In this document: positions 1 through 6,704 of the stretch, in pieces | How positions within the stretch are numbered: position 1 is the first letter of the stretch | Layout of the letters: each line of letters starts with the position of its first letter | Origin: Bacilli bacterium | Lineage (GTDB): Bacteria > Bacillota_I > Bacilli_A > RF39 > UBA660 | Length of the DNA: 10,203 nucleotides | NCBI GenBank assembly: GCA_017411235.1 | Contig: JAFPMR010000258.1 | Span: 1-10,203, forward strand | Direction: 5' to 3' | The notes under the pieces: model-generated | Seen by the model: the letters and a program-made list of their open reading frames with translations, nothing else | Told to the model about the DNA's origin: nothing | Databases searched by the model: none | Translations under genes and position numbers: made by a program

Positions 1-3000
1 TAATTATAGGAGATACTAAATTTACAGCATTACTTACAGGATGCTCAATAGTGTCTATCAAGTTACCAAAAGGCATTGTACCTCTTAGTACTGTATAAGA
101 ACCATCTTTACCAATACCTGGAATTGGTATATATAAATTGTCTTTCATCCATGCAGATACATTCTCACTATTCTCATCAGTTGCAGCATCTAATAAACCT
201 TTATAACCTTTTATAAGTTTACTATACTGAGATGCATTTTTAGATAAGTTATTGACTTGGAAAGCTAAGTTTTTCTTTGTAAATGTATAGAAAGGCATAA
301 TTCTTTTCATTTTATTTCTCTCAAAGTCTGTTAAATCTTGTGGGTCAAATAAGATTTTTCTTACAGCTTCACCAGCATTCTCAACTCCTAATTTATCTAA
401 GAATTTAGCATTTCTAGAACCTTCTATAAATGTTGCAAGTCTAGCCATAGTATCCATAGTGTTGTTCATTTTATTGTTTAGATAAGGTAAACCGTCTTTT
501 AGAAAGTCCTTAACATTTTTAAATTGTTTTTTACCCTCAAAATACTCTCTTATACTATCAGGCATATCAGCTATATCTAATCCTAATAAGGACTTAGGAT
601 CACCAAATCCTGCATCTATGAAACCATTCCATATCTTTAACATATCTTGTTCTTTTTTAGTAAGTCCTTCAATACCATTTTTTATTATATCATCAATTTC
701 CCTTCCAGATGTTAAAGATAAGTCAGCAGCCTTCCTCATCAAGTCGTCACTCTTATTCATTATATTAAGTGCTTCTGGGAAAAGTTGTGCTTGTTTAGTT
801 GGACTGATACCTGCTAAGTACATATTAGATGAGTTACCTAAAAGGTTGTTAATTTGGAATGTTGGTGATAGTACTTTATTCCTTTTGAAGAAGTTCATGT
901 ATTTATCGTAAAGTCTTGCTAAACCTTTGGCTTCATTTTTGTTAGCACCAATTTCTACAAGTCTTATTACATCTTTATTAATAGCTAATTTATCTCTATT
1001 TTTTGATATGTATTTAGCAACATCTTTCATATCTTTAAGACCTAACTCATCACTCATTCTATTCAGCTTATCTGTTAGATCATTTAGCTCATCAGTATTT
1101 AGTTTTTGAAAATCTCTAGGAACAGTATTATCTCTTTTAGTTAATATTTTCATATTACTATTATTAAGTTTTTCTATTTTTTGAGCTTGTAATTTACTAA
1201 CAAGAGCTTCATCACCTGCCGTTACAGCACTTTTAATTTGTTTGTCAATGTCTTTAAGTTCTTTATAGTTACCAAATGTAGCATCCAATAATACACTATC
1301 TATTACTTTACTATTTTTAGCTAGTTTAGGAACACTTTCCATATAACCAGTAAATGACTTAGTCATACCTTCCTTAAATATACCATCTTCTTTTAACCAT
1401 TTTTCTACTACAGCTTTCTGATTAGCATCCATTGTATCTAAATTTTTAGAGATACTATCTTTAAACATATTATTAGCTTCACGAACAGACATATTATACT
1501 GTCTATCACTTAATATTTTAGCATTACCTTTAAGTTTAATATTACCTGTAGTGTCATTTGCAAAACCTAATTCTTTATATCTATCAAATAGATCTTTATT
1601 ATATTCATGTCGAACATATCCAGCATTATCAGCATATTCTTTTGATAAATTAGTACCAAAATGCTTATCAACAATTTTATTTGCTTCATTAAATATATTA
1701 TCATTTAAGTCATATAATGCTTTAAAGTCATCATCATTATTATATTTTTCTAATAGCTTAGCATACTCATCTAAATCTGCTTGTGTATAATTACCTTGTT
1801 TAGTTACCTTTTCAGCTAGTTTAGCTTCATCAAATTTAAGATTTGCAAGTTCATCTGCCTTCGCTTGTGAGAATTCTTTAACTAGATTTTTATATTGTTT
1901 TTTAGTAGGATTTGAAACCCAGTCCCAACCTTTACTTAGTTTAACAAAACCATCATCAGTAATATCAACTGTAAGATTTAAGCCTCTGTCTGCTTTATTT
2001 ATATCATCAGCAATAGCGTTAAGTTTTTTAATAGTATCTTCACCAGCATCTATTGCAGTAAGAGTACCATTTTTTGCTTCTTTTATAATATCTTTCATTG
2101 TTGTTTCTCTATTTAAGTTCATTTTTTCTTTAAAGAATAGTAAATCTTTATCAGTTTGTTCTGCAATTTTCTTAATATTTTCTGGACTAGTATCACCCAT
2201 TTTTTCTGCAGTTTTATAAGCATAGTCTGAAATACCATCCTCTAAGTTTTTATATAGATTTCCTAATTCACTAGTAGCTCTAACATTTTCAGCATTGTTC
2301 TTTCTTAATGCTTCCTTAACACTCTTAGGAATACTAGCAGCACTATTAAATAACCTAGATACTTGATCCTTAATATCTTTATAAGTTTCTAATTTACCAA
2401 CTGTTTTTTCTGCACCTTCTGCAAATGTTTTACCTAGATTAGAAGCACTTTTAGCACCTAAATTAGCATACTCTATTCCTTTTGCATTGTCTAATGCTTT
2501 AAGTGTTGCTTCAATACCTGTGTCTAACCCTTTTGCACCTGTCTTTAATGCTTTACCAGCACCTGCAAATATTAAGTCATTTGCTGACTTAAGCTTAATA
2601 CCAGCCTTAGCAGCATCAGTAGCTTTATCAGCAGCCTTAATTGCTTTAGCAGTATCACTTGCAGTATCTAAAGCTTTAGCACCTTTAGCAACACCAGACA
2701 CAGGAAGAACAGCTAAATCCATTGGGTCTAGAAGAACATCTCCTGCAAAGCCTAGAACATCTGCTACATCTAGTTTACCTTTTCTATCAGACATACCTGC
2801 TTCTGTAAGGATGTCTTTGAAGTTAGTTTCTGTATCTCCTTTAAAGTTACTCCATGCAGCAGCACCAGCATCTTCACCTTTTTGTGCAGCATTTATAGCA
2901 CCAAATAGAGCTTGTTGTGGTCTATTTAGTAATTCAAATATATCAAATACAACATTTTGATTTTCTGGAAGTCCTAAGAATTTTTCAACAGCATTTCTAC

Positions 3001-3172
3001 TGTCCTTTGCTTTTGATGTATCTACACCAGCAGCTTCCATTCTTGTAGAAAGGTTATCTATTTTTGTTTGTAAACTACCTTGTTTACCTGTGCTAGAAGA
3101 TGTACCTTTAGCAGAGCTTCTTTGTGCATTCTTATATTGATCATATAATTTTTCATAATAACCTTTTGCCAC
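1..3172 (-). CDS. Large internal-virion / polyvalent-type phage protein (3' end beyond window)
   Basis: An uninterrupted frame of 1057 codons runs from a GTG at 3172 off the left edge, so the C-terminus is missing. I read it through and saw no frameshift. Early motifs include a segment like LNRPQQALFGAI (about residues 82-93) and GFAGDVLLDP (141-150). An Ala/Lys-rich helical stretch follows at about 160-235, then long charged helices. Near the end are FFKRNKVLSPTFQINN (about 761-776), an N-D-R helix ending in RLATFIEG (about 911-918) and MPFYTFTKKN (959-968). From family knowledge, the LNRPQ and DVLLDP elements and the late PFYTxTxKN block recur in very large phage virion proteins; the late block resembles large polyvalent protein-associated domain 38. 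Last in its operon after two coiled-coil paralogues, it probably is an internal or ejected virion protein acting like podovirus gp16. I see no catalytic domain in the visible part. A tape-measure or other minor structural role is the alternative. Confidence 0.9.
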   Translation of the reverse strand, partial: MAKGYYEKLYDQYKNAQRSSAKGTSSSTGKQGSLQTKIDNLSTRMEAAGVDTSKAKDSRNAVEKFLGLPENQNVVFDIFELLNRPQQALFGAINAAQKGEDAGAAAWSNFKGDTETNFKDILTEAGMSDRKGKLDVADVLGFAGDVLLDPMDLAVLPVSGVAKGAKALDTASDTAKAIKAADKATDAAKAGIKLKSANDLIFAGAGKALKTGAKGLDTGIEATLKALDNAKGIEYANLGAKSASNLGKTFAEGAEKTVGKLETYKDIKDQVSRLFNSAASIPKSVKEALRKNNAENVRATSELGNLYKNLEDGISDYAYKTAEKMGDTSPENIKKIAEQTDKDLLFFKEKMNLNRETTMKDIIKEAKNGTLTAIDAGEDTIKKLNAIADDINKADRGLNLTVDITDDGFVKLSKGWDWVSNPTKKQYKNLVKEFSQAKADELANLKFDEAKLAEKVTKQGNYTQADLDEYAKLLEKYNNDDDFKALYDLNDNIFNEANKIVDKHFGTNLSKEYADNAGYVRHEYNKDLFDRYKELGFANDTTGNIKLKGNAKILSDRQYNMSVREANNMFKDSISKNLDTMDANQKAVVEKWLKEDGIFKEGMTKSFTGYMESVPKLAKNSKVIDSVLLDATFGNYKELKDIDKQIKSAVTAGDEALVSKLQAQKIEKLNNSNMKILTKRDNTVPRDFQKLNTDELNDLTDKLNRMSDELGLKDMKDVAKYISKNRDKLAINKDVIRLVEIGANKNEAKGLARLYDKYMNFFKRNKVLSPTFQINNLLGNSSNMYLAGISPTKQAQLFPEALNIMNKSDDLMRKAADLSLTSGREIDDIIKNGIEGLTKKEQDMLKIWNGFIDAGFGDPKSLLGLDIADMPDSIREYFEGKKQFKNVKDFLKDGLPYLNNKMNNTMDTMARLATFIEGSRNAKFLDKLGVENAGEAVRKILFDPQDLTDFERNKMKRIMPFYTFTKKNLAFQVNNLSKNASQYSKLIKGYKGLLDAATDENSENVSAWMKDNLYIPIPGIGKDGSYTVLRGTMPFGNLIDTIEHPVSNAVNLVSPII

Positions 3173-3179
3173 ATTATCA

Positions 3180-3187
3180 CCTTCCTC
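3180..3187 (-). promoter_or_regulatory. Ribosome binding site fixing the GTG start of the large protein
   Basis: GAGGAAGG on the minus strand lies 7 bases before the GTG at 3172. The frame is closed upstream by TAG at about 3194-3196. A nearby ATG, offset by two bases at 3174, is in another frame and does not lead into the long ORF. The GTG is therefore the supported start, giving a protein that begins (M)AKGYYEKLYD. Confidence 0.8.
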
Positions 3188-3189
3188 TT

Positions 3190-4275
3190 TTATCTATTTC
3201 CATATAATAATTGTGCAAGATCTTCATAAGTTATTCCTTGATTTTTAAAATTATTTAACGCATTTATATCATCATAGTTAAATGACACTTTTGGGGCAAG
3301 TAAACTCATATCATCAATAACATAAGGAGCATTAGTGTTATTTAAAGGATATAACCCCTCATTCCTATTACCTAAGTATCTATTTTGTAATTCTTGTCTT
3401 TTATTATATTGGTCTAAAACATACTGAGCATTTCTGTTTTTTGCTTCTTGTTTATTAGCAGCTTTTTGTAATTCATTAAGTCTATTGTTGTAATCAGTTG
3501 TAGCATTTACATTTCTATTATATGCGTTAACTATATTATCACTACCATCTATACCAAACATAATACCTAAATAGTTTGCTTTTTGTTGGTCTGTCATATC
3601 CGAATTTGATAATACATCATTTATATAAAGATTTCTATTAAACGCATCTAATGCATTTTCTGCATCTATAAGTTCTTGACTTTTACCAGAACCTCCACCA
3701 CCTCTAGCAGCTCTTTGTGCAGCTTGTAATGCGTTGTTTGCTTCTCTCTCATCCATAGCACCTGCTATACCAGCTAGAGTACTATTATATCTATTTTGTA
3801 ATGCTGTTTCAGCATCTCCTATATCTCCTAAAGTATTAGCAAGTTTTCCTAGAAGTCCTGTTTCTTCACTAGCAGCCTTACTTGTTGCTTGACTTAGTTT
3901 ACTAGCTGTATCAGCAGAAATAGCACCAGCAGTTTTAAGTAAATTACCAATATCTTCACCTTTTTGCATAGTATCAGCTTGGTTTAACATATTTGTTAAT
4001 CCACTAGCAGAAAGTCCTCTATTAGCTAAGTTTCCACTACCCTGTCTTTCTCTATTAAAAGAATTTTCTGCAACATTTACTAAACCTTCTGCAAAATCTC
4101 TATTTGCTCTTTGTTGTTGTAGTTTTAACTTATCTTGTAAGTTCTTATATTGGTTTTGTACATTTTCCCAATTAGTATTATATGTAGCTTTTGCAACATC
4201 TCTTTGTTGATTATAAGCACCTCTATCTAAAGCACCTACAAGTTCTTCTGCATATTCTCTACCTCTATTAGCCAT
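3190..4275 (-). CDS. Coiled-coil virion protein, paralogue B (361 aa)
   Basis: A mostly helical, Gln/Asn/Ala-rich protein without signal peptide, transmembrane segment or recognisable enzyme motif. Its first 93 residues align without a gap to the neighbouring 289-residue protein. Shared elements are TY at 31-32, F61, G64, VAEN at 68-71, RQ at 77-78, LA at 83-84, RG at 86-87 and SGL at 91-93. The C-terminus also matches in style (SFNYD near 330, ending LLYGNR). A Gly-rich linker (GGGGSG, about 192-197) separates the N-terminal helical half from a different C-terminal half. An AGAGGTGA ribosome site overlaps the stop codon of the upstream gene, so the two are probably translationally coupled. 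Its place before the giant protein suggests an internal or ejection virion component similar in position to T7 gp14/gp15. That role is inference; the family name is not known to me. Confidence 0.9.
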   Translation of the reverse strand: MANRGREYAEELVGALDRGAYNQQRDVAKATYNTNWENVQNQYKNLQDKLKLQQQRANRDFAEGLVNVAENSFNRERQGSGNLANRGLSASGLTNMLNQADTMQKGEDIGNLLKTAGAISADTASKLSQATSKAASEETGLLGKLANTLGDIGDAETALQNRYNSTLAGIAGAMDEREANNALQAAQRAARGGGGSGKSQELIDAENALDAFNRNLYINDVLSNSDMTDQQKANYLGIMFGIDGSDNIVNAYNRNVNATTDYNNRLNELQKAANKQEAKNRNAQYVLDQYNKRQELQNRYLGNRNEGLYPLNNTNAPYVIDDMSLLAPKVSFNYDDINALNNFKNQGITYEDLAQLLYGNR

Positions 4276-4286
4276 TTATATCACCT

Positions 4287-5156
4287 CTATCTTATTCCTA
4301 ACATATTATATAAATCTTGCATTGTTGGAGCTTGGTATGGTTTGTTAATATCAAAGTTAAATGATTTTGTAGGTTCTAAACCTAATTGTTGTAGAACTTT
4401 TGTAGCAGTAGCTGGTTCTACTTGGAATATTGTTTGTATTTGAGTTCTAGCATTATCTACACTTTGTGGATCATTTTTATTTACCCCTTTAACTATGTCT
4501 GCTAGTGTACTTGTTTGAAGTCCTCTTAACTGTTGTTGAGCAGCATTAACAGCATCACTATGTGCTTGTGCAGCAGCAGCCTGAGCTTGTGCTAAAGCAG
4601 CTTGTGCATTTGCATTTGCATCCCATCTACCTTGTACTTGTTCTGCTAGTTGTCCTAATTGCATATTATAGTTATTTTGTGCTTCCCCTCGTCTAGAATT
4701 AATTCCTGCTAAAGCACTGTCTAAAGTATTCTTAGCTGTTTGTAAGTCTATATTATATTGATCTCTACTTTGTTTCTCCGTATTATCTAAGTCTGTCATT
4801 GTACTATAGAACTTATTGGCTAGATTGCTATATTGTTTACCAGTTTCCATTCTATTTCCAACTTCACCTAAAGTTTTTAATCCACTACTTCCAATACCTC
4901 TTGAAGCTAAGTCTGCTTGATTTTGTCTATTTGCAGTGTATGCATTTTCTGCAACTGTTGCTCTACCTGTATTAAAGTTTTTTCTTGTATCTAGTCTATT
5001 AGCATTTATTTGATTTACTAGATTGTTAAAATTAGTTTGTAGTGAACTTTTAGTTGTACCGTATGTTTTATTTGCTGCATCTTCTTCTCCTTTTAGATAA
5101 GATAAATCTAATTCTCCCAACTGTTCTCTTGCATAATCCTTTGCACTTTTTGCCAT
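4287..5156 (-). CDS. Coiled-coil virion protein, paralogue A (289 aa)
   Basis: First gene of the promoter-led ejection-protein operon. The N-terminal 93 residues match the downstream 361-residue protein position for position (TY 31-32, F61, G64, VAEN 68-71, RQ 77-78, LA 83-84, RG 86-87, SGL 91-93). Long amphipathic helices follow, then an Ala/Gln-rich stretch (about 184-210) typical of coiled coils. The end is SFNFD near 265-269 and LYNMLGIR. There are no cysteines, membrane segments or enzyme motifs. The ATG follows AGTAGGTG by five bases. I infer a structural or ejected virion protein; the RGxxxSGL element is one I associate with minor phage structural proteins of low-GC Gram-positive hosts, but I cannot name a characterised homologue. 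Confidence 0.9.
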   Translation of the reverse strand: MAKSAKDYAREQLGELDLSYLKGEEDAANKTYGTTKSSLQTNFNNLVNQINANRLDTRKNFNTGRATVAENAYTANRQNQADLASRGIGSSGLKTLGEVGNRMETGKQYSNLANKFYSTMTDLDNTEKQSRDQYNIDLQTAKNTLDSALAGINSRRGEAQNNYNMQLGQLAEQVQGRWDANANAQAALAQAQAAAAQAHSDAVNAAQQQLRGLQTSTLADIVKGVNKNDPQSVDNARTQIQTIFQVEPATATKVLQQLGLEPTKSFNFDINKPYQAPTMQDLYNMLGIR

Positions 5157-5181
5157 AAAAACACCTACTTTCCTTAAATAA

Positions 5182-5210
5182 ATTATAACACAACAAAGAA
5201 AAAAAGTCTA
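5182..5210 (-). promoter_or_regulatory. Extended -10 promoter for the ejection-protein operon
   Basis: On the minus strand a perfect TATAAT (5187-5182) is preceded by TGT, giving an extended -10 (TGnTATAAT). Seventeen bases upstream is TAGACT (5210-5205), a 4/6 match to TTGACA. The predicted start near 5175 gives a leader of about 19 bases holding only the ribosome site of the 289-residue gene. The -35 box lies within the downstream arm of the terminator stem that ends the lysis block, so terminator and promoter share bases. This is a host sigma-70/sigma-A type signal. Confidence 0.75.
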
Positions 5211-5222
5211 TTATATAGACTT
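5199..5222 (-). terminator. Rho-independent terminator after the holin-like gene
   Basis: On the minus strand, AAGTCTAT (5222-5215), a three-base loop and ATAGACTT (5211-5204) form a perfect 8-bp stem. It is followed directly by five more T (5203-5199), making a seven-T run with the end of the stem. It begins one base after the holin-like TAA. The stem is A+T-rich, so termination may be partial, letting some late transcription continue into the next operon. Confidence 0.8.
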
Positions 5223-5223
5223 C

Positions 5224-5400
5224 TTAATTATTCATTGTCTTTCCTACCTGTGTACCAAAATAGAAAATTATGATCATATACACCATTTCAGTAAATTTAT
5301 CATCTTTGATACCCATAAAAACTGATATAACATAAGATACAACAAATAGTAAAGATATTAATGAACTGACTTTTAATAGTTTTATTAAAGCTTCTTTCAT
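5224..5400 (-). CDS. Holin-like small membrane protein (58 aa)
   Basis: This short ORF starts MKEALIKLLKVSSLISLLF and ends VGKTMNN. Two hydrophobic segments (about 11-30 and 39-53) are separated by a charged turn (KDDKFTE, 32-38), as in a small two-helix holin. The second helix ends in FYFGTQ, a signature I recall from short membrane proteins in lysis modules of Clostridia and Bacilli phages. An AGAGGT site sits seven bases before the ATG, which is 11 bases after the endolysin stop, and a terminator follows the stop codon at once. The expected role is to permeabilise the host membrane and release or activate the endolysin. A holin-like accessory protein is the alternative, with the XhlA-like protein as the true holin partner. 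Confidence 0.85.
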   Translation of the reverse strand: MKEALIKLLKVSSLISLLFVVSYVISVFMGIKDDKFTEMVYMIIIFYFGTQVGKTMNN

Positions 5401-5411
5401 ATTAATTACCT

Positions 5412-6269
5412 CTATTTCTTTTTAATATCATTTATGCTAAACCATGCTGTTACTGAGAAAGGATCATTGACAACACCTTTATTGTATTGATTTAGTGCAT
5501 ATCTATTAGGTCTAGAAGTGTTAGCAGCTATCATAATAACTTTCATTTCTTGATTTACATAGTTAATAGTTCTAGCACCTTCACCAGTACTAGCAGCAGT
5601 ACCTACACCGTTTACAATGACTGTATCACCTAAAGATATTGTCTTTGGTTTTGGTTGTGCCTTTGGTTTATCTTCTGGTTTACCATAACCTTGATCTACT
5701 AATGCTTGAACAGCATCGTATCTAATACCTAAAGCAGCTCTTCTATCATCACCAGTACCAAACTCATCTTTCCATACTCTTTTAGCAAGTTCTTTATCAC
5801 TTACTCCTGGGAATGGATCTACAGCCTTAGGCATAAATTCTTTACCTTCAAATAAGTAAGGATAAGGATTTATAGAACTAGCACTACTTCCTTTATCAAT
5901 TTGGAAATGTAGATGTATTCCTGTAGATTGTCCTGTTGTACCTATTACACCTAGTTTTTGACCTTCTTTTACATGATCACCTACATTTACTACAATACTT
6001 CCTGATTTTAAATGATAGTACATTGTTTGAAGTCCATTATCGTGTGCTAATCTAACATAGCAACCTGTACCATATTGTTCTCCAGTATATACTACACTTG
6101 TTACTACACCATCTGCAAAAGCAACAACATCTGCATTATTGTTACCATTTGCATCTATTAAGTCTATACCATGATGGAAGTCACTAACCATCTTCCCCTG
6201 ATATTCATAAGTTCTGTTTCCATAACCTGATGTTATATAAAGATTATTCACTCTTATCGGATTTGTCAT
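5412..6269 (-). CDS. Modular endolysin: M23 metallopeptidase, CW_7-type repeat, SH3-like domain (285 aa)
   Basis: Residues about 10-140 form a peptidase M23 (lysostaphin/LytM-type) domain. Zinc ligands are visible as the HHGID motif (H32, D36) and the final HLH (H119-H121); YYHL supplies H86. Such enzymes cut peptide cross-bridges in peptidoglycan. Residues about 155-195 (GVSDKELAKRVWKDEFGTG... then YDAVQALVDQGYG) match the CW_7/Cpl-7-type wall-binding repeat in order and spacing. A Lys/Pro linker (about 197-209) leads to an SH3-like domain to the end (GDTVIVNG ... RYALN ... VTAWFSINDIKKK). There is no signal peptide, so export would rely on the holin encoded 11 bases downstream. The start is the ATG at 6269, which has a good ribosome site; a longer in-frame TTG at 6290 does not. 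The gene overlaps the small acidic ORF by 26 bases. A virion-borne tail peptidase is less likely given the lysis context. Confidence 0.93.
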   Translation of the reverse strand: MTNPIRVNNLYITSGYGNRTYEYQGKMVSDFHHGIDLIDANGNNNADVVAFADGVVTSVVYTGEQYGTGCYVRLAHDNGLQTMYYHLKSGSIVVNVGDHVKEGQKLGVIGTTGQSTGIHLHFQIDKGSSASSINPYPYLFEGKEFMPKAVDPFPGVSDKELAKRVWKDEFGTGDDRRAALGIRYDAVQALVDQGYGKPEDKPKAQPKPKTISLGDTVIVNGVGTAASTGEGARTINYVNQEMKVIMIAANTSRPNRYALNQYNKGVVNDPFSVTAWFSINDIKKK

Positions 6270-6357
6270 CTTCTTCACCTTCCTTTTCAATTTCTTTTAT
6301 TTCTGCATATTCTTCTTCTGTTATACCAAAAATCATTTCTTTTGCATCTTGTTCCAT
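6244..6357 (-). CDS. Small acidic peptide overlapping the endolysin start (37 aa)
   Basis: The ATG at 6357 follows a strong AGAAGGTGGTGA site and begins MEQDAKEMIFGITEEEYAEI. The rest is almost wholly Glu/Asp/Lys/Ser and ends DDKSDKSE, giving a strongly acidic peptide with one short likely helix. It is the first ORF behind the lysis promoter and overlaps the endolysin by 26 bases in another frame. ITEEEYAEI recalls the end of XkdX-type small phage proteins, but it lacks the rest of that family, so I do not assign it. Possible roles are a leader that couples translation to the endolysin, or a small regulator of lysis. The ribosome site, promoter and stop codon placement support a real gene. 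Confidence 0.65.
   Translation of the reverse strand: MEQDAKEMIFGITEEEYAEIKEIEKEGEEDDKSDKSE
6276..6285 (-). promoter_or_regulatory. Ribosome binding site fixing the endolysin start
   Basis: AAGGAAGGTG on the minus strand lies six bases before the ATG at 6269 and inside the 37-residue ORF. It rules against the longer TTG start at 6290, which would add MKRKVKK. Because translation of the small ORF passes over this site, endolysin initiation is probably coupled to it. Confidence 0.8.
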
Positions 6358-6375
6358 TTCAACTCACCACCTTCT

Positions 6376-6400
6376 AAAAGAATTATAGCATAGTTCTTTT
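6376..6400. repeat. Imperfect inverted repeat over the lysis promoter -10
   Basis: AAAAGAA (6376-6382) and TTCTTTT (6394-6400) are perfect inverted arms. After one mismatch the symmetry continues for three more pairs around a three-base centre. The dyad covers the -10 box and most of the spacer, a position where a repressor operator would act. It lacks a T-run on the minus strand, so it is not a terminator for the annotated genes. In A+T-rich DNA chance remains possible. Confidence 0.45.
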
Positions 6401-6410
6401 ATTTTTTCAA
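6382..6410 (-). promoter_or_regulatory. Extended -10 promoter of the lysis block
   Basis: Minus-strand TTGAAA (6410-6405), a 17-base spacer and TATAAT (6387-6382) with TGC directly before it give a near-consensus extended -10 promoter. The -35 box is inside the last codons of the 96-residue membrane protein gene. The predicted start near 6375 leaves a leader of about 18 bases that opens almost directly with the ribosome site of the small acidic ORF. It would give the lysis genes transcription independent of the structural operon. Confidence 0.8.
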
Positions 6411-6689
6411 GCCAATCATCACAGCTATAGCACCTATAACTAGACTTATAACTGATGTTATTATGTAATTGACAATATTATCATATCTTTTAATAGGTTT
6501 TTCTTCTAGAGCCTTAAGTCTTAGCTCAGTTTTGTTTTGTTCTTCTCTCATATACTTCATCTCAACAGCAAGTTTCTCAGTAGATATAGCTATATCTGTG
6601 ATATTGTCAAAGATCTTATGCAGATCCTTGACATTACCTTTTAAATCCTCAAACTCTTGTCTAGTTACTTCACTTTTATATTCTTTCAT
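6399..6689 (-). CDS. XhlA-like coiled-coil membrane protein of the lysis module (96 aa)
   Basis: Residues 1-65 are a charged helical region with heptad-like spacing of Leu/Ile/Met. The KPIKRYDNIV element (64-73) follows, then one transmembrane helix (about 73-93) and a short GLKK tail. This layout fits haemolysin XhlA-like proteins, which accompany holins and endolysins in phages and phage-like elements of Gram-positive bacteria. The KPxKRxDNIV junction is one I recall from small phage proteins of that class. The protein should sit in the host membrane with the coiled coil in the cytoplasm or at the membrane face, and assist membrane disruption. AGGAAGG overlaps or adjoins the fibre stop codon, ten bases before the ATG. 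It probably is co-transcribed with the fibre, while its 3' end carries the -35 box for the following lysis genes. Confidence 0.88.
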   Translation of the reverse strand: MKEYKSEVTRQEFEDLKGNVKDLHKIFDNITDIAISTEKLAVEMKYMREEQNKTELRLKALEEKPIKRYDNIVNYIITSVISLVIGAIAVMIGLKK

Positions 6690-6704
6690 AATTTATTTTC
6701 CTTC

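Noticed and set aside
618..1790. Three plus-strand open frames of 60-97 codons
   Set aside because: All are antisense to the large protein, are Ser/Leu/Ile-rich as expected from reversed A+T-rich coding DNA, and show no supporting context.
2487..2960. 157-codon open frame on the plus strand
   Set aside because: It is the antisense of the Ala/Lys-rich part of the large minus-strand protein. The protein reads as low-complexity Ser/Ala/Leu, and the real frame on the other strand is uninterrupted and has family motifs.
4660..4690. TATAAT-like sequence within the 289-residue gene
   Set aside because: There is no -35-like element at 16-18 bases and no downstream gene start that needs it; this is expected by chance in A+T-rich coding DNA.
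6270..6290. Longer endolysin start at TTG 6290
   Set aside because: The TTG overlaps the region of the real ribosome site and has none of its own; the ATG at 6269 has a six-base-spaced AAGGAAGGTG and begins the M23 domain at the normal distance.
6244..6357. XkdX-family assignment for the 37-residue ORF
   Set aside because: Only ITEEEYAEI resembles that family; the aromatic N-terminal part typical of XkdX is absent.
6376..6408. Hairpin 6376-6400 with following T-run as a plus-strand terminator
   Set aside because: The T-run is on the plus-strand side only, and no plus-strand gene exists here. The same T-rich bases are explained by the minus-strand -35 TTGAAA.
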